DNA from: Nitrospira sp. | GTDB taxonomy: Bacteria; Nitrospirota; Nitrospiria; Nitrospirales; Nitrospiraceae | Assembly (NCBI GenBank): GCA_018242665.1 | Contig: JAFEBL010000011.1 | Coordinates: 62,001 to 126,000, forward strand | Length of the DNA: 64,000 bases | Direction: 5' to 3' | In this document: positions 43,616 to 52,512 of the stretch, one piece after another | Numbering within the stretch: the first letter of the stretch is position 1 | Layout of the letters: each line of letters starts with the position of its first letter | Program-made: the position numbers and the translations under genes | The notes under the pieces: model-generated | The model's input: only the letters and a program-made list of their open reading frames with translations | Database searches by the model: none | Told to the model about the DNA's origin: nothing

Positions 43616-45322
43616 ATGCGCGTTTCCGAAATCCTCATTCCCACCCTGCGAGAAGATCCAGGCGAGGCTGAAACCGTCAGCCATCGATTCATGCTGCGCG
43701 CCGGCATGATTCGAAAGGTGGCGGCCGGCATCTATACCTATCTGCCGCTTGGATTGCGAGTGCTTCGAAAGATCGAAAAGATCGTCCGTGAAGAAATGAA
43801 CCGCGCCGGCGCGCAGGAACTCCTCATGCCGGTCGCCTCCCCGGCGGAACTCTGGCGCGAGACGGGACGGTGGGACTTCTACGGCAAGGAACTGCTGCGA
43901 TTCAAAGATCGCCACGAACGTGACTTCTGCCTCGGCCCGACCCACGAAGAGGTCATTACTGACCTCTTCCGCCGTGAAGTGCGTTCCTATCGCCAAATGC
44001 CGCTGAACTTCTACCAGATCCAGACGAAATTCCGGGATGAAATCCGACCCCGTTTTGGCTTGATGCGCGGGCGTGAATTCATCATGAAGGATGCCTATAG
44101 CTTCGACCGGGACGAAACCGGGGCCAGGTTGAGCTATCAAAAAATGTACGACGCGTACAACCGGATCTTCACCCGCTGCGGCCTGACATTCCGGCCGGTC
44201 GAAGCGGACACCGGGCTTATCGGCGGAACGTCCTCGCACGAGTTCATGGTACTGGCCGAGACCGGCGAGGAGACCATCGTCTACAGCGAGGAAGGCACGT
44301 ACGCCGCGAACGTCGAACGCGCCGAGATCCTGCCGACGGAAACCGCTGAGTTGCCTCCGCATCGCCCCCTCACGGCCGTCTCGACGCCGGGACGACGGAC
44401 GGTGGAGGAAGTTACCAAGTTCCTCAAAATCGCGCCCGCGCAGCTCGTGAAAACGCTGCTCTACAGCACCGGCAAGGACACCGTGGCCGTCCTGGTTCGG
44501 GGCGACCACGAGGTCAACGAAATCAAGGTCAAGCGTCTCCTCGGCGCCACCGACATTGAGCTCGTCGCGCCTGAGCGGATCCCGGCATTGACCGGCGCTC
44601 CCGTCGGCTATGCAGGGCCGGTGGGTCTCAAACACGTCCGGATTCTAGCCGACTGGGCCGTCAAAGCCATGGCCAACTTCGTGGTGGGAGGCAACCAGGC
44701 CGACACCCATCTCGTGGACGCCAACTGGGACCGTGACTTTACCGTGGATCAATTTGCCGACCTGCGCAATGCACAAGCCGGTGACCCTTCCCCACGGAAG
44801 GACGGGACGTTAAAAACGGCCAAGGGCATCGAAGTCGGCCATGTGTTCATGTTGGGGACGAAATACAGCCAGGCGATGAAGGCCACGTTCCTCGACGCGC
44901 AAGGGCAAGAACAACTGGCCGTCATGGGCTGTTACGGCATCGGCGTGAGCCGGGTGTCCGCCGCAGCAGTCGAACAGAATCATGACGCCAAGGGCATTAA
45001 GTGGCCGATTCCCATCGCTCCCTTCCACGTCACCCTGCTGCCGCTTAGCCAATCCGAGCCGGTCACCCAGCTTGCGGCCTCTCTCTACCGCTCGATGCTG
45101 GACTCCGGCATCGAAGTGTTGTGGGACGACCGCGACGAACGCGCCGGGGTCAAGTTCAATGATGCCGACCTGATCGGCGCCCCGTTTCACCTGGTCATCG
45201 GAGAAAAAGGCCTGGCGCAAGGGCAGGTGGAGCTCAAGCTTCGCCAGACCGGCGAGACAAAAAAAATCGCTCCCGCTCAAGTGCTTCCGACCCTCACGAC
45301 GTTGATTCAGGCAGCCTCCTAA
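43616..45322 (+). CDS. proS: Prolyl-tRNA synthetase (bacterial type)
   Basis: 568 aa. Class II motifs: AGMIRKVAAGIYTYLPLG (motif 1 region), FRDEIRPRFGLMRGREF (motif 2), and GCYGIGVSRV (motif 3). An ybaK-like insertion (editing) domain lies about 230-380 (TVEEVTKFLKIAPAQLVKTL). C-terminal anticodon-binding domain VLWDDRDERAGVKF. Length matches the bacterial ProRS with INS domain. 6 bp after rseP. Confidence 0.97.
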   Translation: MRVSEILIPTLREDPGEAETVSHRFMLRAGMIRKVAAGIYTYLPLGLRVLRKIEKIVREEMNRAGAQELLMPVASPAELWRETGRWDFYGKELLRFKDRHERDFCLGPTHEEVITDLFRREVRSYRQMPLNFYQIQTKFRDEIRPRFGLMRGREFIMKDAYSFDRDETGARLSYQKMYDAYNRIFTRCGLTFRPVEADTGLIGGTSSHEFMVLAETGEETIVYSEEGTYAANVERAEILPTETAELPPHRPLTAVSTPGRRTVEEVTKFLKIAPAQLVKTLLYSTGKDTVAVLVRGDHEVNEIKVKRLLGATDIELVAPERIPALTGAPVGYAGPVGLKHVRILADWAVKAMANFVVGGNQADTHLVDANWDRDFTVDQFADLRNAQAGDPSPRKDGTLKTAKGIEVGHVFMLGTKYSQAMKATFLDAQGQEQLAVMGCYGIGVSRVSAAAVEQNHDAKGIKWPIPIAPFHVTLLPLSQSEPVTQLAASLYRSMLDSGIEVLWDDRDERAGVKFNDADLIGAPFHLVIGEKGLAQGQVELKLRQTGETKKIAPAQVLPTLTTLIQAAS

Positions 45323-45576
45323 CCATTCCCCCGTTCCACACGCATCATCCAACACAGCCACCAGGCACCGGCAGGCCACTGCTCCGACCGAAGGGCCGAG
45401 AGCCGGCCGAATGGTTTGAGAAAATGGCTTTTCCTTGCCTTGACCGACCGTTGCGATACACTGACACACACGGAAGAAGCCTGGCCGGGAACTGCGCCCA
45501 GCGCAGGTTTCCAGTTCGAGAGTGCGATCCCGACACCACGCTCGGCTCCCCGTTCAGCCCGTTTGGAGACAACGTG

Positions 45577-47889
45577 ATGCAGCCCAAAGCTCCGCTGCCT
45601 GGTGTCAGTGACTCCACGCTCAAGGCCGGAAACTCCGAAAACGTCAAGCGGATCAGCGCGCAGATTCTCGCCGCCGCCGACATCGATCACATCCTCCTCG
45701 ATCTCCACCACGACATCCTCAGTTGTTTCGACGCCGAGGATCTCACGCTCTTCGTCGTCGATTCGGAAAAGAAGGAAATCTTTTCCAAGATTCCCCATCT
45801 CGATACCGTCCAGGAAGTTCGCATACCGATCACGGAACAAAGTCTCCCGGGCTTCTGCGCCAAATACCTCCGCCCGGTCAATGTGGGGGATGCCTACAGC
45901 CTGGCTGAGCTGGCTGCGATTCACCCTGCGCTGACCCACGATGCCACCTACGACAAGAGCACGGGGTTCAAAACCAAACAGGTCCTCACCTATCCCGTCG
46001 TTGCAGAAAACAAATATCTCATGGGCGTCATCCAGCTCCTCAACAAGAAGAGCGGTGGACGATTCACCCGCAAAGACGAGGAATGCGTCGCGGAGATCGC
46101 CAAAGCCCTGGGCACCGCATTTCACACCCTACGCAAGACTTCGAAGAAGCCGCCGTCCAAATACGACTACCTACTCGCCAACGGCAAGATTTCGCAACAG
46201 GACCTGGATGTGGCCCTCAATGAAGTGAAGAAGGGCACGACGGACATCGAATCACTGCTCATCGAAAAGTACAAGGTCCCGAAGGCAGAGATCGGCAAAT
46301 CACTCGCCAATTTCCACAAGTGCCCCTACATCGAATACAACGAGCGCACGATTGTGGATATTGAGCTGCTCAAGAATCTCAATGTCGACTACCTGAAGAA
46401 AAATCACTGGATGCCCCTGAAGCGCGATCGCGCCGCGATCGAAATTCTGACCGACGATCCCGGTGATTTGGACCGCGTCCAGGACATCAAGCGGACCTTT
46501 CCAGGCCTGAATATCCGTTTCGCCGTCAGTCTTCGCCGCGACATCGCCCTCTTTCTGACGAGTACCACCGGTACTCCCGAGACCACCAACAAAATGAACG
46601 AGAATGTCTCGGACATTCTTGGCGAGTTGGTGAACGAGTCCCAGTTAGAGGCCCAGGAAGAAGCATCCAGTGCGGGACTCGACGAGAACGACAATGCCAT
46701 CGTGCGGCTCGCCAACCAGATCATTGCTGATGCCTTCCGGCAGGGAACGTCCGACATTCATATCGAGCCCTACGGAGAAAAGCGCGACACCCTCGTGCGA
46801 TTCAGGGTCGACGGCGACTGTTTCGAATACATGAAGATTCCTCCGAGTTACCGCCGCGCCATCGTGTCCCGTCTCAAGATCATGGCGAGCCTCGACATTG
46901 CGGAACGCCGCAAGCCGCAGGACGGAAAGATCAAATTCAAGATCGGCGACAACAAGGAAATTGAGCTCCGTGTCGCCACGATCCCGACCGCCGGCTACAA
47001 CGAAGACGTGGTCATGCGTATTCTCGCCGCGAGCGAGCCGCTCCCCGTCGACAAAATGGGGTTTTCCGACCGGAACCTGCGGGAGATCAAGAACATCGCC
47101 CAGAAACCCTACGGCATCATTCTTTGCGTCGGACCGACCGGATCCGGAAAAACGACCACGCTCCACTCCGTACTCGGATACATCAACACCCCGGACATCA
47201 AGATCTGGACGGCGGAAGACCCGGTCGAAATCACGCAATACGGTCTCCGGCAGGTGCAGGTGCATGCGAAAATCGGATTCACCTTCGCCGCCGCTATGCG
47301 CGCCTTCCTCCGCGCCGACCCGGACGTCATTATGGTCGGAGAAATGCGCGACAAAGAAACGGCGGATACGGGCATCGAAGCCTCGCTGACCGGTCACTTG
47401 GTGCTCAGCACCTTACACACCAACAGCGCGGTGGAAACCATCACGCGTCTGTTGGACATGGGCTGCGACTCCTTCAGCTTTGCCGACGCCATGCTGGGTG
47501 TGCTGGCCCAGCGGTTGGCCCGACGCATCTGCAAAGACTGCAAGGAAGCCTATCAGCCGTCCAAGGAAGAATATGAAGAGTTGCGGTTGGGATACGGCCC
47601 GGACTACTGGGATTCGTTAAAAGTCGCCTTCGACGCGAATTTACGACTCTACCGTGGGAAAGGATGCGATACCTGCAACCGGACTGGATTAAAGGGACGC
47701 GTGGCGCTGCACGAGTTGTTGCTGGGCACGGATCACATGAAGAAGTTGATCCAAAACAAGGCGAAGACCGATGAAATGCTCAAGGCCGCCATGGATGACG
47801 GGATGACCACCCTGGTGCAGGACGGGATTCAGAAGGTGCTGCAGGGGCACACGACGTATAAAGAGGTCAAGGCCGTCGCCATCAAGTAA
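45577..47889 (+). CDS. GAF-domain GspE/PilB-type secretion or pilus ATPase
   Basis: 770 aa from the ATG at 45577 (GGAGA upstream); the frame opens much earlier, but that part is unconserved. Order: N-terminal GAF domain (~20-190, with VAENKYLMGVIQLLNKK), MshEN/T2SSE-N region (~205-340) and the ATPase. ATPase motifs: GPTGSGKTTTLHSVLG, DPVEITQYGLRQ, DPDVIMVGEMRDKETAD, STLHTNSA, and a CKDC...CDTC zinc site. Powers a type II secretion or type IV pilus machine. The N-terminal GAF makes it unlike canonical GspE/PilB and may sense a cyclic nucleotide or small molecule. Confidence 0.93.
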   Translation: MQPKAPLPGVSDSTLKAGNSENVKRISAQILAAADIDHILLDLHHDILSCFDAEDLTLFVVDSEKKEIFSKIPHLDTVQEVRIPITEQSLPGFCAKYLRPVNVGDAYSLAELAAIHPALTHDATYDKSTGFKTKQVLTYPVVAENKYLMGVIQLLNKKSGGRFTRKDEECVAEIAKALGTAFHTLRKTSKKPPSKYDYLLANGKISQQDLDVALNEVKKGTTDIESLLIEKYKVPKAEIGKSLANFHKCPYIEYNERTIVDIELLKNLNVDYLKKNHWMPLKRDRAAIEILTDDPGDLDRVQDIKRTFPGLNIRFAVSLRRDIALFLTSTTGTPETTNKMNENVSDILGELVNESQLEAQEEASSAGLDENDNAIVRLANQIIADAFRQGTSDIHIEPYGEKRDTLVRFRVDGDCFEYMKIPPSYRRAIVSRLKIMASLDIAERRKPQDGKIKFKIGDNKEIELRVATIPTAGYNEDVVMRILAASEPLPVDKMGFSDRNLREIKNIAQKPYGIILCVGPTGSGKTTTLHSVLGYINTPDIKIWTAEDPVEITQYGLRQVQVHAKIGFTFAAAMRAFLRADPDVIMVGEMRDKETADTGIEASLTGHLVLSTLHTNSAVETITRLLDMGCDSFSFADAMLGVLAQRLARRICKDCKEAYQPSKEEYEELRLGYGPDYWDSLKVAFDANLRLYRGKGCDTCNRTGLKGRVALHELLLGTDHMKKLIQNKAKTDEMLKAAMDDGMTTLVQDGIQKVLQGHTTYKEVKAVAIK

Positions 47890-47892
47890 GCG

Positions 47893-47917
47893 GCCTGCCG
47901 CGAATCGTCGCGCAGGC
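47893..47917. terminator. Hairpin between convergent genes
   Basis: GCCTG-C-CGCGA pairs with TCGCG-CAGGC (one bulged C, loop ATCG) immediately after the GspE-like stop and at the end of the TPR lipoprotein gene. It could end both transcripts. No T-run. Confidence 0.4.
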
Positions 47918-48876
47918 TATCTCGCGGGCCCTGGCCCAGCCAGTTGCTTCAATCCTTTCTCCAATCGCGCGACGTCCGATTCCCGCCCCAGCCGTTTGGC
48001 GCAGGCCAGCGCTTCAGTCACGGCCGCTTCAGCTCCGGCCCGATCACCTTGCGCCAGATAACTGTGGGAAGCGCGCTCGAAGAACGCGAGCCCGCGATCG
48101 GGAAACCCCCGACGGTCGGCCATCCGTCCTAATCGCACCAGATCCGCGGCAATCCCCGCTCGATGCTCCGCGGCCTTGTCCAACTCCAACGCCCGTTCAA
48201 ATTCCTGCTCAGCCGCATCGTAGGCCTGACGCGCCTCCGCCACCATCCCCAAGTTCACGTGGTTGCTGGCTTCGGAGGCCAGATTGCCGGTTGCCTGATT
48301 CAAGACCACGGCTTGGCGGAACAACTGCGTCGCCTGCTCAAGATCACCGTTCGCCTGCCGCACCAAACCGAGATTGTTGCGAAGCGTCGCTTCCATCGAT
48401 TGATCCCCCTGCTGTTGAGCCAGGGGCAACGCCTCTTGGTAGAGCCGCTCGGAGTTCTCGTGATGCCCGGATTGCTGTTCGGCCGTCCCCAACGCCGTCA
48501 TGCTCTCAAGCAGGAGATCCGACGCGCCCAGATCCCGAGCCAGGGCCATCGCCCGCCCATGCGACGCCAGGGCCTGGGCCGAATCCCCACGGCTGAGCGC
48601 CACGCGCCCAAGATCATTGAGCGCGCCCGCGAGGCTCTTTCTGTCGTCAAGACTTTCCGCCAAGCGACGCGCGGCCTCATACGCCTCCGTCGCACGGACG
48701 CGATCTCCCCTTGTCAGCCAGTGATCACCTTGCTGCCGGAGAGCGTTCACCTGTGCCACCCAGGGACCGGGCTGTGATTCGGCAGGCACAGGTGGTGGGG
48801 AACTCGCGCATCCCACGAACGTACACAGCGCGACCACGCCCCCGCCTACCCAACACCATGTTCGCCTCCCCTTCAT
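47917..48876 (-). CDS. TPR-repeat lipoprotein
   Basis: 319 aa. Signal peptide with lipobox FVGCASS (C23). Then about seven TPR-type helical repeats (for example AYEAARRLAESLDDR, LGRVALSRGDSAQALASHGR, LRNNLGLVRQANGDLEQA, NLGMVAEARQAYDAAEQEF). Overlaps the MCE gene by ATGA, so it is probably an accessory protein of the lipid-transport operon, anchored in the envelope. Confidence 0.85.
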   Translation of the reverse strand: MKGRRTWCWVGGGVVALCTFVGCASSPPPVPAESQPGPWVAQVNALRQQGDHWLTRGDRVRATEAYEAARRLAESLDDRKSLAGALNDLGRVALSRGDSAQALASHGRAMALARDLGASDLLLESMTALGTAEQQSGHHENSERLYQEALPLAQQQGDQSMEATLRNNLGLVRQANGDLEQATQLFRQAVVLNQATGNLASEASNHVNLGMVAEARQAYDAAEQEFERALELDKAAEHRAGIAADLVRLGRMADRRGFPDRGLAFFERASHSYLAQGDRAGAEAAVTEALACAKRLGRESDVARLEKGLKQLAGPGPAR

Positions 48877-49862
48877 CGCCGCAATTGATCTCCCCTGAGG
48901 CTCTGGGTGCCAGGCTGGGATCTGACAGGCGAATCCTTCGGCGGCGGCCCGGCGTTCTGCGCGAACCGGTTGAAGGGAAACGTCTGTTTCGCGCCACGCA
49001 CCAGCAGTGAGACATCGGTCAAGGTGCCTTCCGCCGTCCGAATGACGGGAATGAATTCCTGACTCACTTCATCCACCGACTCCGACAGCCGCTTCACGCT
49101 GGCCAAGGTGGATTCGGCGCTGTCCAGGATGGCCGGCAGCCGCCCCGTTGCCCGCTGCACATCCGCGGTGACACGATCCACGACATTCAAGGTCCGCTTG
49201 ATGGAGCCGGTCATGGTCGGCAATACCGTCGCGGTTTGCTCCACCGAGGCCATCGTTCGCTGAACCGACGCCACCACCGACGGCAAGTCCTGCGTCGCCA
49301 CGGCAACTTGCTCCAAGGCCTTCCCACCGGCTTTGAGGCCGCCTTGCAAATCCTGGGTGATGGTCTCCACACGAAGGAGCGTTTGCTTCACCGCCATCAA
49401 CACCGGCTCGACCTCGTTCAGCAGGTCACCGATGTCCCTCGGTTCCACCGCACGAATCGTCGCACCATCGCCCAGTGCCGGACTGCCGGCCGTGCCCATT
49501 CCAATATCGACTTGCGTCTGCCCGACCACGACCCCGCTCTTGGTGATCCGCAATTCCGAATTGTCCTTCACCATATTTTGATAGCGGGTCAACAGTTGCA
49601 GCGTCAGATCAACGGTGCCGCGATCGTTCAAATCCACCTGCTTCACCCGCCCGATCGAAATGCCCGACACCACCACCGGGGCGCCAGGCTCCAGCCCATA
49701 CGATTTGCTGAGACTGGCCCTGAGCGCATATTTCGGTTCAAACAGATGTTCGGCCCGCGACATCCAAAACCCCGCCACGGCCAGAATCAGCAGGGGAATC
49801 ACCACAAAGGTCCCCACGATCTGAGCCAACCGCCCGCTCGACAGTTGATGTGAATAATGCAT
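48873..49862 (-). CDS. MCE/MlaD-family lipid-transport protein
   Basis: 329 aa. One membrane helix (~17-37), then a MCE domain (~43-125, KYALRASLSKSYGLEPGAPV and VSGISIGRVKQVDL). A long helical segment of about 180 residues follows (VEPVLMAVKQTLLRVETIT, LPSVVASVQRTMASVEQT) and a disordered tail. MCE proteins form a hexameric ring between inner-membrane MlaFE and partners. In operon with an Mla-type permease, ATPase and TPR lipoprotein. Confidence 0.92.
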   Translation of the reverse strand: MHYSHQLSSGRLAQIVGTFVVIPLLILAVAGFWMSRAEHLFEPKYALRASLSKSYGLEPGAPVVVSGISIGRVKQVDLNDRGTVDLTLQLLTRYQNMVKDNSELRITKSGVVVGQTQVDIGMGTAGSPALGDGATIRAVEPRDIGDLLNEVEPVLMAVKQTLLRVETITQDLQGGLKAGGKALEQVAVATQDLPSVVASVQRTMASVEQTATVLPTMTGSIKRTLNVVDRVTADVQRATGRLPAILDSAESTLASVKRLSESVDEVSQEFIPVIRTAEGTLTDVSLLVRGAKQTFPFNRFAQNAGPPPKDSPVRSQPGTQSLRGDQLRR

Positions 49863-49900
49863 GATCGATCCTCTTTCGCTCCGACGACCGCAGCAGCCAG

Positions 49901-50632
49901 CTATGTTACATATCGACTCAGGGCCGGTGGAATGAGACTGGCCACCGATTGAGGACTGGCATCAGCTTCCACGCGTCCATCCTGCAGCACGATCAGTCGA
50001 TCCACGTCGGCGATGAAGGGCGAATACGACCGCAACGCCGCCATCACCGTCAAGGGGTGCTGCTTCCGTCGTTCCTCGACATACTGTTTCAAGACGAGCA
50101 CCATATCCGCATCAAGTCCCGCCACGGGATCGTCCAACAGGAGCACGTCCGGCTCCAAGATCAACGCTCGAACGATAGCCCCCCGACGGATCTCCCCGTG
50201 ATTGAGTTCGGCAGGAAAACGGTCTCGCAACGGCGCCAAGGCCAATCGCGCCAACCCCTCCATCACCACGCGCTCCCGTTGACCATCCGGCATCGCCCCA
50301 CGATGGTACCGCAGTGGTAAGAGCACATTGTTGAAGAGGGTCATATTGCTCAGCAAGCCGGGTTGTTGCAGCACGGTGCCTACCCGGAGGCGCACCGGAT
50401 CGGCGCCGTCAGCCCGGACGCTGCGCCAGTCCTGCCCGAGCACCGTCACCGTGCCGGATTCCGGTGACACCAAGCCCGCCGCCAATTCGATGGCCAGGCT
50501 TTTCCCCGAACGGCTCGGCCCCACGAGCGCCACGAATTGACCTGTCTCGACCTGCAGGTCCAGTTGCAAGCAGGAGACGCCCCCGGCCAGCGGCATCCGA
50601 ACTTTGGCAAAACTGATTGCGGCATGACTCAT
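49901..50632 (-). CDS. Mla-type ABC transporter ATPase with degenerate catalytic motifs
   Basis: 243 aa. Fold and position match MlaF, but key residues differ: Walker A is GPSRSGKS (R41 for Gly), the signature is LNHGE (144-147 region) for LSGG, Walker B is LLLDDP with D168 where the catalytic Glu belongs, and R201 stands where the H-loop histidine belongs. Walker A lysine K44 is kept. It may bind ATP without normal turnover, or work with altered chemistry. Start ATG at 50632 overlaps the permease stop. Confidence 0.88.
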   Translation of the reverse strand: MSHAAISFAKVRMPLAGGVSCLQLDLQVETGQFVALVGPSRSGKSLAIELAAGLVSPESGTVTVLGQDWRSVRADGADPVRLRVGTVLQQPGLLSNMTLFNNVLLPLRYHRGAMPDGQRERVVMEGLARLALAPLRDRFPAELNHGEIRRGAIVRALILEPDVLLLDDPVAGLDADMVLVLKQYVEERRKQHPLTVMAALRSYSPFIADVDRLIVLQDGRVEADASPQSVASLIPPALSRYVT

Positions 50633-51414
50633 AAATAGAGCGGCACCGTGACGGCGACATCCACCAGCAAACACAGGACGAATGAATTGATCATCGCTCT
50701 CGTCGTTTGTTGCGGCACCTCCGTATAGGAGGACTGCACCGCCAGACCATGGTAACAACAGACCGCCGCGACAGCCGATCCGAAGCCGAACCCCTTGATC
50801 GCGGTCATCAGCACATCCGTCGTCGACAAGGCTCGGGTGACACTATCCACAAACGCTGAAAAGGGGATGGTCAATTGCGCATCGGCCACGAGATATCCAC
50901 CGAAGACCGCCACGACGTCAAAGTAAAACGTCAGGCACAACATGGACAGCACCATGCCGACCATGCGGGGCATGATGACGAACTGGCTGATGGGAATGCC
51001 CATGAGTCGAAGCGCCACCACTTCACGCGTCACGGACATATTGCCCAGCTCCGTGGCAATCGCTGTCCCTGATCGACCGACCACGATGAAGGCCGTGATC
51101 AGGGGACCGAGTTCTCGAATCACGGTCACCACAATGATGCTGCCCACCAGCCCGCCGGCCCCGAGCCTGGGAAGCTGGGTCCCGGCCTGCGTCACGATAA
51201 TAATGCCCAGCAGCAACGCAATGACGCTGGTGACGGGCAGCGCATCGACTCCCGTGAAGAGAATCTGGCGAATCACCACTCGGAGGGTTTCCCGCCGTCC
51301 TTGTCGCGCAGGGGACACCAGGTCCAGCACCGCTTGCGTGAAGAGCGTGGCCAGCGCAGCCAGATAGGAATAGCCGGCAATCGTCTTCCGTCCTACCCAC
51401 TCGATCATCAGCAA
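50629..51414 (-). CDS. MlaE-family lipid-transport permease
   Basis: 261 aa with five to six membrane helices. The MlaE block ALPVTSVIALLLGIIIVTQA, the conserved RELGPLITAFIVVGRSGTAIAT and ELGNMSVTREVVALRLMGI and the helix FYFDVVAVFGGYLVAD fit. It forms the channel for lipid movement with the downstream ATPase and MCE protein. First gene of this minus-strand operon. Confidence 0.93.
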   Translation of the reverse strand: MLMIEWVGRKTIAGYSYLAALATLFTQAVLDLVSPARQGRRETLRVVIRQILFTGVDALPVTSVIALLLGIIIVTQAGTQLPRLGAGGLVGSIIVVTVIRELGPLITAFIVVGRSGTAIATELGNMSVTREVVALRLMGIPISQFVIMPRMVGMVLSMLCLTFYFDVVAVFGGYLVADAQLTIPFSAFVDSVTRALSTTDVLMTAIKGFGFGSAVAAVCCYHGLAVQSSYTEVPQQTTRAMINSFVLCLLVDVAVTVPLYL

Positions 51415-51620
51415 TGCCCGCGTTCACCCGAAGCCACAGTCTAGGCCAAGCCGTTGCTCGGCACCCCCGACGACAGGGCGAAATTGTAGGGAAGGATCAC
51501 GGGTAAAGCAACGAGCCCGGGCGGGCGCCGCGATGCGGATGAGTCAACCTATCGCTCTCTGACGGGATCGGTACGGAAGGAGCCAGGAGGACCAGCGAGG
51601 TGGAACGCCACGGTGGACGA

Positions 51621-51953
51621 TCACGACCGGGGGCGATGCTTGATCACGAACTGCTGGATGCGTTGAAGCTGCGGCGGGCGCATCACCACAAACTCGAGTC
51701 CGAACTCTCCGCCCCGCGCCCATCGAACTACCGCCTCTTCGACTCGCACCGGCCACTCGAGCCCATCTTCGAGAAACAGGGCGACACGCATGCGAAGGCC
51801 CGGTGGCACGGGATGGTTCGATCGTGCCATGCAGCCGGTGGAGGACACGTCCAGCATGTCCGCTTCCCCGTCGATCTCGTCTTCCCCGATAAATTCCAGG
51901 CGACAATCAGTGGCCACCCGGTTGGACTTGCGCAATGTGTTCGTGTGTTCCAC
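51621..51953 (-). CDS. PilZ-domain protein, 110 aa
   Basis: GTG start at 51953 preceded by GAGAGG. The c-di-GMP motifs RKSNR (RxxxR) and DVSSTG (D/NxSxxG) are both present, followed by the beta-barrel RMRVALFLEDGLEWP and VEEAVVRWARGGEFGLEFV. A stand-alone PilZ receptor. A longer in-frame start exists but adds an unconserved N-terminus. Confidence 0.85.
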   Translation of the reverse strand: MEHTNTLRKSNRVATDCRLEFIGEDEIDGEADMLDVSSTGCMARSNHPVPPGLRMRVALFLEDGLEWPVRVEEAVVRWARGGEFGLEFVVMRPPQLQRIQQFVIKHRPRS

Positions 51954-51991
51954 TTGACCCTCTCCCCACTCACTTCCGACCGTTGTGGCTC

Positions 51992-52369
51992 CTAGTCCCC
52001 AAGAGGGGCGGCGCCCATGAACTGACGCAAGCGAGCTTGCTCGACCGTCCCCATCGATACGAACTCCACGCCGAAACAAACTTCGCTGCCCCAACGCACC
52101 AAAGCCAGATCAACCGCGGTGGGAGCGGACTCCCCGGGAAGCAGAATGATGAGCGACATCGCATCTCCCACCCGCACGCCCGCGTCGCTGGCGATTTTGC
52201 AGCCACCGGGAGAAAGGTCGAGAATCACGCCTTCGCCCTCCACATCTCCGTGAAAACTCAACGTCGGGGCAAAGGGCGCGAAAGACAGCAGGCAACCCGG
52301 AGGCGCGAGATGCCGATGGTGTTGACGCAGATCATGGCGGAGAGGAAATCGCATATTGGATTGATCCAT
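51992..52369 (-). CDS. PilZ-domain protein, 125 aa
   Basis: RQHHR (RxxxR) at 15-19 and LDLSPGG (DxSxxG) at ~50-56, then SLIILLPGESAPTA and VDLALVRWGSEVCFGVEFVS. Both motifs intact, so c-di-GMP binding is expected. Sits 38 bp upstream (in transcription order) of the 110-aa PilZ gene and is probably a paralog. Confidence 0.87.
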   Translation of the reverse strand: MDQSNMRFPLRHDLRQHHRHLAPPGCLLSFAPFAPTLSFHGDVEGEGVILDLSPGGCKIASDAGVRVGDAMSLIILLPGESAPTAVDLALVRWGSEVCFGVEFVSMGTVEQARLRQFMGAAPLGD

Positions 52370-52512
52370 AGCCGAGCGGATGATGTGATTAATGCGGTGA
52401 TTCAGCAGAATCAGTATACCGCAGGGGAGGACAGACGCCGAATACTTCCCGAGAATTCGTGAGGCGTTCCGGCGCCCTTCAGGATAGGGCCGGTCCGCCG
52501 CCGCAACAACAG

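Noticed and set aside
45424-45576. Upstream extension of the GAF-GspE frame by 51 codons
   Set aside because: The extension has no start signal and its sequence is unlike the family. The ATG at 45577 has a ribosome binding site.
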